A stretch of 64,000 bases of DNA. It comes from Cellulomonas phragmiteti (lineage in GTDB: Bacteria; Actinomycetota; Actinomycetes; Actinomycetales; Cellulomonadaceae). Every line of letters starts with the position of its first letter. Positions within the stretch are counted from its first letter, which is position 1. This document shows positions 48,600-57,263 of this stretch, piece by piece. The notes below the pieces were generated by a model, which was not told the DNA's origin, did no database searches, and saw only the letters and a list, made by a program, of their open reading frames with translations. The DNA lies in the NCBI RefSeq assembly GCF_016862775.1, contig NZ_BONP01000014.1, forward strand, positions 1-64,000. Reading direction: 5' to 3'. The position numbers were made by a program, and so were the translations under genes.

Positions 48600-51500
48600 C
48601 TACGTGCCCGCGGGCGCCTCCACGACCGAGCGGGTCGTCAGTCCCACGAACGCGCCGAGCCGCTCGAGCGACTCGGGCCTCTGGGGCAGGGTGCGGGTGA
48701 GGTGCGTCGAGCGCACGACGAACCCGGCCCACTGCCCCCGGGACACCGCGACGTTCAGCCGGTTGCGGTCGAGCAGGAAGTCCAGGCCGCGCGGCACCTG
48801 CGCGGGCGAGGACGCGGCGGTCGTCACGATCACGACCGGTGCCTCCTGCCCCTGGAACCGGTCGACCGTGCCGACGCGGGTGGCGGTGAACCCGGCCGCG
48901 TCGAGCGCGCGGCGTACGGTCCAGACCTGGGCGTTGTACGCGGCGACGACCAGCACGTCCGCCGGGGTCAGCGGCCGCTCGGGTGGCGTGGCGCCCGCGT
49001 CGCGCCACGTGCGGCCCACGAGGTCCGCGACGCAGCGCACCACCACGTCGGCCTCCTCGGTGGACGCGACGGCGTTGCCCGCGTGGTCGACGAGCACGCC
49101 GTGCACCCCCGCGGGCACCCCGTCCAGCGAGCGCGCCGCCGCCGCCGGCGCGGCGGCGAGCCGACCGGCGTACGCGAGGGTCGAGACCGCGGCGCACAGG
49201 TCGGGGTGCAGGCGGTACGTCACGGGCAGGAAGTACCCGAGCTCGTCCGGCAGGGTGTCGTGCCCGTCCGTCAGCCACCCCAGCGCGCTGCGGTCCACGG
49301 GCTCGGGGTGGGTGCCCTGGCTGACCTGGGGGAGCTGCTGCGGGTCGCCCAGGAGCAGCAGGTTGCGTGCCGAGCCCGCCACGGCGAACGTGCTCGCGAG
49401 CGCGAACTGCCCGGCCTCGTCGACGACCAGCAGGTCCAGCGGCTCGGCCGGCAGCCGCCGCGCGTTGACCAGGTCCCACGCGGTGCCGCCGAGCACCGCG
49501 CCCGCGCCGGGCGCACCGCCGGGGTGCGCGGCCCAGAACGCGCCGAAGCCCGCGTCGGGCACCCACGTCCACGGGGCAGCCGGGTCGGCCGTGCGGCCGT
49601 CCGACGACCCGGGCGCCTTCTTCGCGATCGCGTCGGGGGCCACACCCGCACCGGCGACGCCCCGCAGCATGTTCTCGACCACGGCGTGCGACTGCGCGAC
49701 GACGCCGACGCGCCACCCGCGGGCGACCAGGGCGGCGACGACCCGTGCCCCGGTGTAGGTCTTGCCGGTCCCGGGCGGTCCCTGCACGGCCAGGTACGAG
49801 TCGTCGAGGTCCAGCACCGCACGGGTGAGCACGCCGACGAGGTCACCGTCGGCCGGTGGCAGGGGCGCGCCGGAGCGGGTGCGCGGCGGGGTGCGCCGGG
49901 CCAGGTCGAGGACCGCGGCCCGCGGCAGCGGCAGGTCGCCCTCCGCCGTCGTCCCGGACGTCGTCCCGGACGTCGTCCCGGACGTCGGTCCGGTGGTCGC
50001 TCCCGTGGTCGCGGTGTCCCGCACCCGCCGGGCGAGCCCGCGGATCGCCTCGCGCAGCGGTGCGGTCCCGACGGGGCCGGCGGGGGCCAGCGCCATCGGC
50101 ACCTCCGTGAACGGCGCGGACCCGCGGGGACGGGTCTCCTCGACGAGCAGCACGTCGCGCGGCCGTGTCCCGCTGGCCTCGGCCGTGACCTCGAGGACCG
50201 TCATGCGCTCGCACCAGCCGCGCGGCGCGTCGACGGACGTCTTCACGCACTCCGGCAGCGGGGGGTCGTACAGCCCGACGGCCTGTGCGCCGGCCCGCAG
50301 GTCGCTGCCGGGCTCGAGCCGGCCGGTCATGCGCAGCACCCGCCGCTCGACCTGCTTGCCGGGGGGCAGGTGCCAGTCGGTCACGACCTCGACCGCCCCC
50401 GGGCGGTCCGCGAGCAGCACGTTGCGCCGCTCGGTCCAGTCCGACGGGTGAGCGCCGAGGCGGTCGAAGTGGCCCCACCAGTACGGCTTGTCCTCGCGCT
50501 GGTGGTACCGCAGCGCGGCGCCGACCAGCGCGACGGCCTGCCGCGCCGGGGTCCGCACGACCCCCTCGCCGGGGCCGGGGCCCGCCAGCGCGAGCAGCTC
50601 GTCCTCCAGCGGGTCGGGTGCCGCGAGCTCGGCGGCGCGCGCCGCCGCCTCCGGGTCGAGCACGACCGCGCGGGACGGCGCGACGCCGACCTCGGCGAGG
50701 CGTGCCAGCAGCCAGTCGCGCAGCCCCAGCGTCGAGTCGCAGTCGTAGTGGTTGTAGACCTCGATGGCCTTGATGCGATCGATCCAGTCGTCGAGGCGCC
50801 CGGCGTCGCGGGCGGCCACGGCCTGCGCGTACTCGACGATCGAGTCGGCGGCGTTGGTCACGCCGTCGCCCCGGCCGGTGGGCATGTACAGCGGCTCGAG
50901 CTTCTTCAGCGAGTACGACCGCTGCCCCGTGCGGACGCCCGCCTTGACCGCGGCGTACAGGTCGACGAGCAGGCCCTCGCGCAGCAGCGCGTCGACCTGC
51001 GCCTCGCCCTCGCCGTGGCGCCCGGCGAGCCGGCGCAGCGTCGACTTCTCGTAGGCCGCGTAGTGGTAGACGTGCATGCCGGGGAACCGGGCGCGCCGCT
51101 CGGCGAGGTAGGCGAGGAAGTCGCGCAGCGCGACGCGCTCGGCCGCGCGGTCGTGCGCCCAGAACGCGACGAACGGTGCCTCGGCGCCGGGCTCCGGCGG
51201 CTGCTCCACGACGCCGAACAGGTACTCCAGGCCCCACGCGTCGGGCTCGCCCGCCAGCGCCGGGTCGTACCAGAGCGGGTCGCCCTCGAAGTCGAAGAAG
51301 ATGTCGCCGGGGTCCGCCGGCGGCAGCAGCCCGGCGACCCGCTCGGGGTGCGTGAGGGACCACGGCACCTCGACCGGACGGGCCGGGTCGGGGTTGCGGG
51401 CCTCCTGCTCGACCTGCAGCCGCGCCTGCAGGCGCGCCTTGCCCAGGACCTCCGGGCTCAGCCCCTCGACCTCGAGGCCGTCGGGGGCGGCCGCGAGCGC

Positions 51501-52298
51501 GTCGATCGTCGTGACCCCGGCCGCGACCAGCGCGTCGCGCTGCCGCTCGTACACGCCGGCGACGAGCGTGACGTCGCGCCGCGCCTCGAGCTCGGCGGTG
51601 CAGGACGTGCACCGGCCGCACGCGGCCCAGCGCTCGTCGCCCCACGCGACGGGCCGGCCCTGCGCGCGGTGCGTGTCGAGCATCTCCTGCAGCCGGGTGC
51701 GCCGCTCCCGGTACACGGGGACCAGGTCGGCGACGGCGTGCCGCGTGACCGCACCGTCGCCCAGCACGAGCTCGACCTGCCGGGCGACCGGCTGCCCGGC
51801 ACGGGCCAGCTGGTCGGCGTACGCGGCCACCTGCAGCAGCGCCGTCGGCTGCGCGTTGCGCGCGAGCTTGGCGTCGCGCACGGACCACGCGCCGTCGTCG
51901 TCCCGGACGACGAAGTCGGCACGCCCGACGAACCGGCCGTCGAAGAACGCGGCCTGGTGCACGACGTCCGCCGACGCGAGCAGGTCCAGCGTCGCCGCGT
52001 GCGCGGCCTGCAGGTGCGCGCGCGAGCCCGGGTCGCGCGTCGCCGGCACCTGCGCCAGCCCCCCGGGCACCCCCGGGCGCCACACGCCGTGGCGCGCGAC
52101 CAGGCCGCGCAGCACGCGCTGCTCGTGCTCGTCGCCCAGGTGCGCGACGCGGGCCAGCACGACGTCGGCGTCCGGCTCCACCGCCGGCCCGCGGCCGAGG
52201 CGGGCGTCGAGCGCCCGCAGGACGGCGTGCTCGCACTGCGCCGCGGCCGTCAGGTCGCTCGCCGAGTACGTCAGGGTGCCGTCGTCGAGCAGGATCAC
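48600..52298 (-). CDS. TM0106-type RecB nuclease fused to AAA helicase
   Basis: This 1232-residue protein joins two parts. The N-terminal half is a TM0106 RecB-like nuclease with a Cys cluster (CGRCTSC, near 217-223), DIFFDFEGDPLW and a later ribonuclease-H-like section (NHYDCDSTLGLRDWL). The C-terminal half is a superfamily 1 helicase with Walker A VQGPPGTGKTYTG, DEAGQ box LVVDEAGQFALAS and motif VDRFQGQEAPVVIVTT. It probably processes DNA ends or R-loops. GTG 52298 has TAGCCT 6 bases upstream. A three-unit 12-bp repeat (49948-49983) encodes GTTS units in the linker. Confidence 0.92.
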   Translation of the reverse strand: MILLDDGTLTYSASDLTAAAQCEHAVLRALDARLGRGPAVEPDADVVLARVAHLGDEHEQRVLRGLVARHGVWRPGVPGGLAQVPATRDPGSRAHLQAAHAATLDLLASADVVHQAAFFDGRFVGRADFVVRDDDGAWSVRDAKLARNAQPTALLQVAAYADQLARAGQPVARQVELVLGDGAVTRHAVADLVPVYRERRTRLQEMLDTHRAQGRPVAWGDERWAACGRCTSCTAELEARRDVTLVAGVYERQRDALVAAGVTTIDALAAAPDGLEVEGLSPEVLGKARLQARLQVEQEARNPDPARPVEVPWSLTHPERVAGLLPPADPGDIFFDFEGDPLWYDPALAGEPDAWGLEYLFGVVEQPPEPGAEAPFVAFWAHDRAAERVALRDFLAYLAERRARFPGMHVYHYAAYEKSTLRRLAGRHGEGEAQVDALLREGLLVDLYAAVKAGVRTGQRSYSLKKLEPLYMPTGRGDGVTNAADSIVEYAQAVAARDAGRLDDWIDRIKAIEVYNHYDCDSTLGLRDWLLARLAEVGVAPSRAVVLDPEAAARAAELAAPDPLEDELLALAGPGPGEGVVRTPARQAVALVGAALRYHQREDKPYWWGHFDRLGAHPSDWTERRNVLLADRPGAVEVVTDWHLPPGKQVERRVLRMTGRLEPGSDLRAGAQAVGLYDPPLPECVKTSVDAPRGWCERMTVLEVTAEASGTRPRDVLLVEETRPRGSAPFTEVPMALAPAGPVGTAPLREAIRGLARRVRDTATTGATTGPTSGTTSGTTSGTTAEGDLPLPRAAVLDLARRTPPRTRSGAPLPPADGDLVGVLTRAVLDLDDSYLAVQGPPGTGKTYTGARVVAALVARGWRVGVVAQSHAVVENMLRGVAGAGVAPDAIAKKAPGSSDGRTADPAAPWTWVPDAGFGAFWAAHPGGAPGAGAVLGGTAWDLVNARRLPAEPLDLLVVDEAGQFALASTFAVAGSARNLLLLGDPQQLPQVSQGTHPEPVDRSALGWLTDGHDTLPDELGYFLPVTYRLHPDLCAAVSTLAYAGRLAAAPAAAARSLDGVPAGVHGVLVDHAGNAVASTEEADVVVRCVADLVGRTWRDAGATPPERPLTPADVLVVAAYNAQVWTVRRALDAAGFTATRVGTVDRFQGQEAPVVIVTTAASSPAQVPRGLDFLLDRNRLNVAVSRGQWAGFVVRSTHLTRTLPQRPESLERLGAFVGLTTRSVVEAPAGT
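49948..49983 (-). repeat. In-frame 12-bp tandem repeat, 3 units
   Basis: The 12-mer GTCGTCCCGGAC repeats three times (49948-49983) inside the TM0106 gene, encoding Gly-Thr-Thr-Ser units in a linker. Copy change would keep the frame. Confidence 0.8.
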
Positions 52299-52403
52299 AC
52301 CGGCAGGCTACGGCGCCCCACCGACACCCCGGTGCCCCGCGCCCGCCGCGGCGCGCGACCCGCTCGGGATGCCGTGCGGCCGTCGCGCCCGCACGATGGA
52401 CAG

Positions 52404-53294
52404 ATGGCCGACCAGACGACACCCCAGGACCCGACGACCCAGCAGCCCGACCCCGACAGCCACGGCGGTGAGCAGATCGCCCACCCGGGGCTGACCGACG
52501 ACATGCGCGAGGAGCCGGACCACGGCGAGGAGTCGTACCAGGGCTCCGGGCGCCTCGAGGGCCGCCGCGCGCTGATCACCGGGGGCGACTCCGGCATCGG
52601 CCGCGCGGTGGCCATCGCGTTCGCCCGGGAGGGCGCGGACGTGGCGATCTCCTACCTCCCCGAGGAGGAGGAGGACGCGCGCGAGACGCTCGCCTGGGTG
52701 GAGAAGGCGGGCCGCCGCGGCCTCGCGCTGCCCGGGGACATCCGTGACGAGGAGCTCGCGCGGTCCCTCGCGGGGCGCGTCGTCGACGAGCTCGGCGGCC
52801 TCGACGTCCTCGTCAACAACGCCGCCTACCAGATGGGTCAGCCGGGCGGGCTGGCCGACATCACCACCGAGCAGCTCGACCGCGTCCTCAAGACCAACGT
52901 GTACGCGATGTTCTGGATCACCCAGGGCGCCCTGCCGCACCTGAGCAGCGGCGCGTCGATCATCAACACCTCCTCGATCCAGGCGTTCGAGCCCAGCCCC
53001 GGGCTGCTCGACTACGCGTCCACCAAGGCCGCGATCCTCAACTTCTCGATGGGCCTCGCGCAGCAGCTCGCGGAGGACGGCATCCGCGTCAACGCCGTGT
53101 GCCCGGGCCCGATCTGGACGCCGCTGATCCCGGCGACCCTGGACGTCGAGAAGGTCGACGACTTCGGTGCCGAGACCCCCATGGGCCGCGCCGGCCAGCC
53201 GGCCGAGCTCGCACCGGCGTACGTGTTCCTCGCGTCGCAGGAGTCGTCGTACATCACCGGCGACCGCATCCTGGTGACCGGCGGCAAGTCCTGA
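52404..53294 (+). CDS. SDR family oxidoreductase (YhdF/glucose-dehydrogenase-like)
   Basis: This 296-residue enzyme has a ~45-residue polar N-terminal extension, then a Rossmann fold with ITGGDSGIGRAVAIAFA, NNAAYQ, catalytic Ser in NTSSIQ, and YASTK with Tyr/Lys. The extension with MREEPDHGEESYQGSG is typical of general-stress SDRs such as YhdF/YghA. It is NADP-linked by the glycine motif; substrate unknown. ATG 52404 gives the extension. The stop overlaps the next ATG (TGATG). Confidence 0.93.
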   Translation: MADQTTPQDPTTQQPDPDSHGGEQIAHPGLTDDMREEPDHGEESYQGSGRLEGRRALITGGDSGIGRAVAIAFAREGADVAISYLPEEEEDARETLAWVEKAGRRGLALPGDIRDEELARSLAGRVVDELGGLDVLVNNAAYQMGQPGGLADITTEQLDRVLKTNVYAMFWITQGALPHLSSGASIINTSSIQAFEPSPGLLDYASTKAAILNFSMGLAQQLAEDGIRVNAVCPGPIWTPLIPATLDVEKVDDFGAETPMGRAGQPAELAPAYVFLASQESSYITGDRILVTGGKS

Positions 53295-53950
53295 TGCGCG
53301 TCGTCGTCGTGGGCGGGCACGGCAAGGTCGCGCTCCGGCTCGTGCCGCTGCTGGTCGCCCGCGGCGACGACGTGGTGCCGCTGGTGCGGCGCCCGGAGCA
53401 CGCCGACGAGCTCGCGGCCCTCGGTGCGCAGCCCGCGCTCCTCGACATCGAGGAGTCCGACGCCGACGACTTCGCCGCCGTCCTCACCGGCGCGGACGCC
53501 GTCGTGTTCGCCGCCGGTGCGGGCGCCGACGGCAACGCGGGCCGCAAGCGCAGCGTCGACCTCGAGGGGTCGCTCAAGGCGCAGGAGGGGGCGCGCCGGG
53601 CCGGGGTCCGCCGGTTCGTGCAGGTCTCCGCGATCGGGGTCGACGCCCCCATCACCGACGACATGCCGGCCGTGTGGGCCGCGTACGTCGTCGCCAAGCG
53701 CGACGCGGACGAGGCGCTGCGCGGCACCGACCTGGACTGGACGATCCTGCGGCCCGGCGGCCTGACCGACGACGCGGGCACGGGCCGCGTGACCCTTGGT
53801 GAGCACGTCGAGCGCGGGGACGTCCCGCGCGCCGACGTGGCTGCGGTGATCGCCGCCGTGCTGCACGACGACGCGACCGTCGGCCGCCAGTGGGAGCTGG
53901 TCGCCGGGGACACCCCCGTCGCCGAGGCGCTCGCCCGCGCCCGGGGCTGA
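53294..53950 (+). CDS. Atypical SDR / NAD(P)H-binding protein
   Basis: This 218-residue protein has VVVVGGHGKVALRLVPLLVA as nucleotide motif, FVQVSAIGVD, and YVVAKRDADEALRGTDLDW with the Tyr-x3-Lys-like pair, then TILRPGGL. This is the YwnB/BVR-B-like class of atypical SDRs. It is coupled to the SDR gene and probably shares its expression. Substrate unknown; roles include NAD(P)H-dependent reduction or sensing of redox ratio. Confidence 0.92.
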   Translation: MRVVVVGGHGKVALRLVPLLVARGDDVVPLVRRPEHADELAALGAQPALLDIEESDADDFAAVLTGADAVVFAAGAGADGNAGRKRSVDLEGSLKAQEGARRAGVRRFVQVSAIGVDAPITDDMPAVWAAYVVAKRDADEALRGTDLDWTILRPGGLTDDAGTGRVTLGEHVERGDVPRADVAAVIAAVLHDDATVGRQWELVAGDTPVAEALARARG

Positions 53951-54056
53951 CGGGCCGCGGCACCCGCCCGCTCTCCTCCGTCCGCAGGAGGTGCACCGGG
54001 GCATCTCGTCGCTCCGCAGGACGCGCGCGCACACCGGCCCCTGCCAGGGTGCGGGC

Positions 54057-54971
54057 ATGGCCACGCCGACGTCGCAGCCCGCCCCCGTGCCCCTCACGCC
54101 GCCCGCCGACCATCCGCCCGCTGCCCACCCGCGGGTCGGCGCCGCGCTCGCGGCCGTCGGGGCGGCGGTCGCGGTCGGCGCGCTCGGCACCCTGCTGGTC
54201 CTGGCACCGCAGGGGCTGCGCAGCTCCGCCGACCCCGGGGCTCCGACCGTGCCGTACTGGCAGGTGCTGCTGCCGACGGTGGTCGCGCTGGTGCTGGTGC
54301 GGGCGCTGCCGCCGCGGGTGCCGACCCTGGCCCCGCGCGTGCAGGAGGGGCGGCGCGTGCGGGTGGCCGTCGCGGCGCTGGTGGCGTGCGCGGCCGCGTT
54401 CCCCGTCGTCGTCGCCGCGTCCGGGGTCGCGGCGTCCGCGGAGTACCACCTCGTCAAGCTCGTGGTCGTCGTCGCGCTGCCCGCGCTCGCGGTGCTGGCG
54501 ACGCGCGGGTCGCTGGCCACGACGTGGCCGCGGGCCGCGTGGCGCTGGTGGGCGCCCGCCGTCGTCGTGGTGGTGTGGACCGCGCTCAGCCAGGCCGCGC
54601 CGTGGCTGCGGCACGCCGACTACTCCGGGTACCCGACGGACCTGCTGGTGGCCGCCGCCCTCGCCACGGCGCTGACCGCCGGCGTCGGGGAGGAGCTGCT
54701 GTACCGCGTGTGGCTGCAGACGCGGCTCGAGGCGCTGCTGGGGCGGTGGGGCGGCATCGCGGTGGCGGGCCTGCTGTTCGCGCTCCTGCACGTCGGTGCC
54801 CGGCACGGGCAGGGCCCGCTCGTCGAGGTGGCGGGGGCGGTCGTCGTGCAGGGCCTGACCCTCGGTGTCGTCGCGGGGTACCTGTGGTCCCGGTACCGCA
54901 ACGTCGCGCTGACCGTCGCGCTGCACGTGCTGGCCAACGGCTACGTCGTGGCCGTCGCGCTGGTCGGCTGA
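54057..54971 (+). CDS. CPBP family intramembrane metalloprotease
   Basis: This 304-residue protein has about eight transmembrane helices. The CPBP motifs are GVGEELLYRVWLQTRL (EExxxR, near 215), FALLHVG (second His) and VALHVLANG (third motif near the end). The active-site Glu/Glu/His set is complete. Related proteins cleave or protect prenylated or peptide substrates, for instance in bacteriocin self-protection. ATG 54057 removes an implausible leader. It is not in an operon, and its 3' end overlaps the convergent methyltransferase gene by 31 bases. Confidence 0.9.
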   Translation: MATPTSQPAPVPLTPPADHPPAAHPRVGAALAAVGAAVAVGALGTLLVLAPQGLRSSADPGAPTVPYWQVLLPTVVALVLVRALPPRVPTLAPRVQEGRRVRVAVAALVACAAAFPVVVAASGVAASAEYHLVKLVVVVALPALAVLATRGSLATTWPRAAWRWWAPAVVVVVWTALSQAAPWLRHADYSGYPTDLLVAAALATALTAGVGEELLYRVWLQTRLEALLGRWGGIAVAGLLFALLHVGARHGQGPLVEVAGAVVVQGLTLGVVAGYLWSRYRNVALTVALHVLANGYVVAVALVG

Positions 54972-55645
54972 CCCCAGCCCGCCGCGCGCTCCCCGACGAG
55001 CACGTGGTGCGGGTGCACGCGCCCGGCGTCCAGGCGCGTGGCCGTCACCGCGAGGCCCTCCTCGCGCAACCACCCGGCCATGACGTCCGGCGGGACGAAC
55101 GTGAACGTCGTCGACCCCTCCGTGATCCGCAGGACCCGCACCGACAACGTCTCCTGCCAGCGGTTCCAGCGCACCTTCCAGGCGGGGGAGGCCCCCATCT
55201 CCTTGACGACGAGCCGCCCGCCCGGCGCCACCTGTGCGGCGGCGGCAGTCAGCAGGCGGCGCTGCGCCTCGGCGGGCAGCAGGTACAGCACGTCGACGAC
55301 GACCACGGCGTCCCACGGCCCGGCGGGCACGGCGCCGTCGGGTGCGACGGTCAGGTCGAGGTGGGGCACGCGCGCGGCCGCCCCGGCGCCCGCGGCGATC
55401 TTGTCGGCGTCGATGTCCACGCCGACGACCCGCCGGCCCGGCCCGGCCACGGCGGCGTACGCGCTGAACAGCCCGTGACCGCACCCGATCTCCAGCACGG
55501 CGCCGGTCGCCGGCAGCAGGGGCTCCAGGCGGCGGAACGGCGCGCTCCACCAGCGCACGTGCACGTGCGCGCGCTCGCGCCACGGCGCGTCGCGGTACAG
55601 CGCGAGGGCCGCGCGGCCCGCCGCGTCCGGTCGACGTCCCGTCAT
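54941..55645 (-). CDS. Class I SAM-dependent methyltransferase
   Basis: This 234-residue enzyme has the SAM motif LEIGCGHGLFSAY (near 53), acidic VGVDID, and DAVVVVDVLYLLP as later motifs. It is the last gene of an overlapping four-gene set with a membrane mannosyltransferase, a GT2 and a ChbG-type deacetylase, so it probably methylates a glycan or glycolipid made by them. ATG 55645 overlaps the upstream stop by 4 bases. Confidence 0.88.
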   Translation of the reverse strand: MTGRRPDAAGRAALALYRDAPWRERAHVHVRWWSAPFRRLEPLLPATGAVLEIGCGHGLFSAYAAVAGPGRRVVGVDIDADKIAAGAGAAARVPHLDLTVAPDGAVPAGPWDAVVVVDVLYLLPAEAQRRLLTAAAAQVAPGGRLVVKEMGASPAWKVRWNRWQETLSVRVLRITEGSTTFTFVPPDVMAGWLREEGLAVTATRLDAGRVHPHHVLVGERAAGWGQPTSATATT

Positions 55646-56505
55646 GCCCGTCCCTCCGTGCCGCCGGTGCCCGCCGCGACCAGCCCGGCGAAGCCTGTCA
55701 GCCGGTACCCGCACGCGTCGACCTGCGCGCGCGTGCGCGGCGACGTCAGCGCGGCCAGCTCGTCCACCCAGCGGTACCCCCACGCGAACCGGTCGGTGGC
55801 CGGGTCGTCCGGCACCCCCGGGTGGGCGTTGACCTCGAGGGTGCGCGCCCCGCGCGCGGCGGCGGCCCGCAGCGTCGCGAGCAGCCGGTCCTCGTCCATC
55901 GCCCCGGCCTCGTCGAGGCCGGCGTAGTCGTCGGTCGTCGTCAGACCGGCACGCGCCAGCCGCCGGCGCAGGCCCACCCCGAGCGCACCGACGCCCGCCC
56001 CGGCCACGCCCAGCGCCCGGCTGCGCGGCAGCCGGACCGCCGGGACGCCCGCCGCGAGCGCCAGCTCGGTGACGACCCGCCCCACGACGGGCCACAGGTG
56101 CGTGTGCTGGTGGGTGTCGAGGTGCGTGACGGGCACCCCCACGCCGCGCACCCGCTCGAGCTGCGCCCCGAGCTCGCGGCGCACGTCGTCGGGGTCGATG
56201 CGCCCCGCGAGGCCGCGCGCGACGACCGTGCGGTAGCTCAGCGGGAACCGGCCGTCGCGGTCCACGAGCGTCGGCACCTCGCGCGCGGTCAGCAGCGGCG
56301 GGTCCTCGCCGACGAGCGCGAGGTGCGCGCCCAGCTCGAGCGTCGGGTGCTCGCGCAGCACGCGCGCCGCGTCGTCGAAGGCCGTGCCGACGGCCAGCAG
56401 CGACGTGGCGGTCACGACGCCGTCGACGTGGGCACGCCGGACCGCCTCGTTGACGCCGGGTGTCAGCCCCAGGTCGTCGGCCGTGACGACGAGCAGGCGC
56501 GTCAC
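55642..56505 (-). CDS. ChbG/HpnK family carbohydrate deacetylase
   Basis: This 287-residue enzyme has the YdjC/ChbG/HpnK marks: VTADDLGLTPGVNEAV with metal-binding Asp-Asp, ATSLLAVG, HLALVGE, the THLDTHQHTHLWP metal site and NAHPG. ChbG removes N-acetyl groups from chitooligosaccharides and HpnK acts on hopanoid glycans. Next to a GT2 gene it more likely deacetylates a lipid-linked sugar. GTG 56505 overlaps the GT2 stop; earlier starts would add a tail read from another frame. Confidence 0.9.
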   Translation of the reverse strand: MTRLLVVTADDLGLTPGVNEAVRRAHVDGVVTATSLLAVGTAFDDAARVLREHPTLELGAHLALVGEDPPLLTAREVPTLVDRDGRFPLSYRTVVARGLAGRIDPDDVRRELGAQLERVRGVGVPVTHLDTHQHTHLWPVVGRVVTELALAAGVPAVRLPRSRALGVAGAGVGALGVGLRRRLARAGLTTTDDYAGLDEAGAMDEDRLLATLRAAAARGARTLEVNAHPGVPDDPATDRFAWGYRWVDELAALTSPRTRAQVDACGYRLTGFAGLVAAGTGGTEGRA

Positions 56506-57263
56506 GCGCGCGGACGGGTGGGCAGGGTGCGCAGCTCGCGGCGCAGGGTCCACATCTCCGCGAGCATCGTGCGGATCACCCCGAGCGAGGACAGCGTCGA
56601 GACGCCGCGGGTGCGGGGGAAGTAGTCGACGCCGATCTGCAGCACGTCGAACCCGGCCTTCTGCGCCCTGACCAGCAGCTCCGCGTCGATGAACGAGCCC
56701 TCGCTGCGCAGCGTGACGTGGTCGAGCACCTCGCGCCGGACCAGCTTGAACGCGAAGTTCACGTCCCGCACGCGGGTGCCGAACATCGCGCGCACCAGCC
56801 CGTTGTAGAGGAACGAGTAGATCGCGCGCCGCGGCCCCTCGCCGGTGCGGTCCAGGCGGTACGCGCTCACGATGTCGACCTCGTACGTCTGCAGCACGCG
56901 CAGCGCGCGCACCAGCTCGCGCATCTCGAACGGCAGGTCCGCGTCCGTGTACAGCACGACGTCGCCCTTGGCGGCCTCGAACCCCGAGCGCATCGAGCCG
57001 CCCAGCTTGCGGTTGACCGGGTGCCGCACGACGCGCACGTGCGGGTCGTCGGCGGCCAGCGCGGCCGCGATCTGCGGCGTGCGGTCGGTCGACGCGTCGT
57101 CGACGACGATGACCTCGTAGTCGAGCACGTCACCCGCGTCGACCAGCTCCCGGCACGTCACCGACGCGGCCGCGACGGCCCGCTCGATGTACTCCTCCTC
57201 GTTCCACATGGGGAAGAAGACGGAGAGGCGGCCCACCGGGCCGGGACCTCGCGTGGACGTCAT
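56502..57263 (-). CDS. Glycosyltransferase family 2 (dolichol-phosphate mannose synthase-like)
   Basis: This 253-residue protein has a GT-A fold: VFFPMWNEEEYIERAV, VIVVDDASTDRT, DADLPFE (DXD variant) and NFAFKLVRREVLD, FIDAELLVRAQKAG. No transmembrane tail is present. Relatives make polyprenyl-phosphate sugars for membrane glycosyltransferases. The gene overlaps both neighbours by 4 bases, so it probably feeds the PIG-V-like enzyme directly upstream. Confidence 0.93.
   Translation of the reverse strand: MTSTRGPGPVGRLSVFFPMWNEEEYIERAVAAASVTCRELVDAGDVLDYEVIVVDDASTDRTPQIAAALAADDPHVRVVRHPVNRKLGGSMRSGFEAAKGDVVLYTDADLPFEMRELVRALRVLQTYEVDIVSAYRLDRTGEGPRRAIYSFLYNGLVRAMFGTRVRDVNFAFKLVRREVLDHVTLRSEGSFIDAELLVRAQKAGFDVLQIGVDYFPRTRGVSTLSSLGVIRTMLAEMWTLRRELRTLPTRPRA

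Noticed and set aside
48150..52403. Long plus-strand extension upstream of the SDR gene
   Set aside because: The extension is the antisense of the TM0106 gene. The SDR starts at ATG 52404 with a normal family N-terminus.
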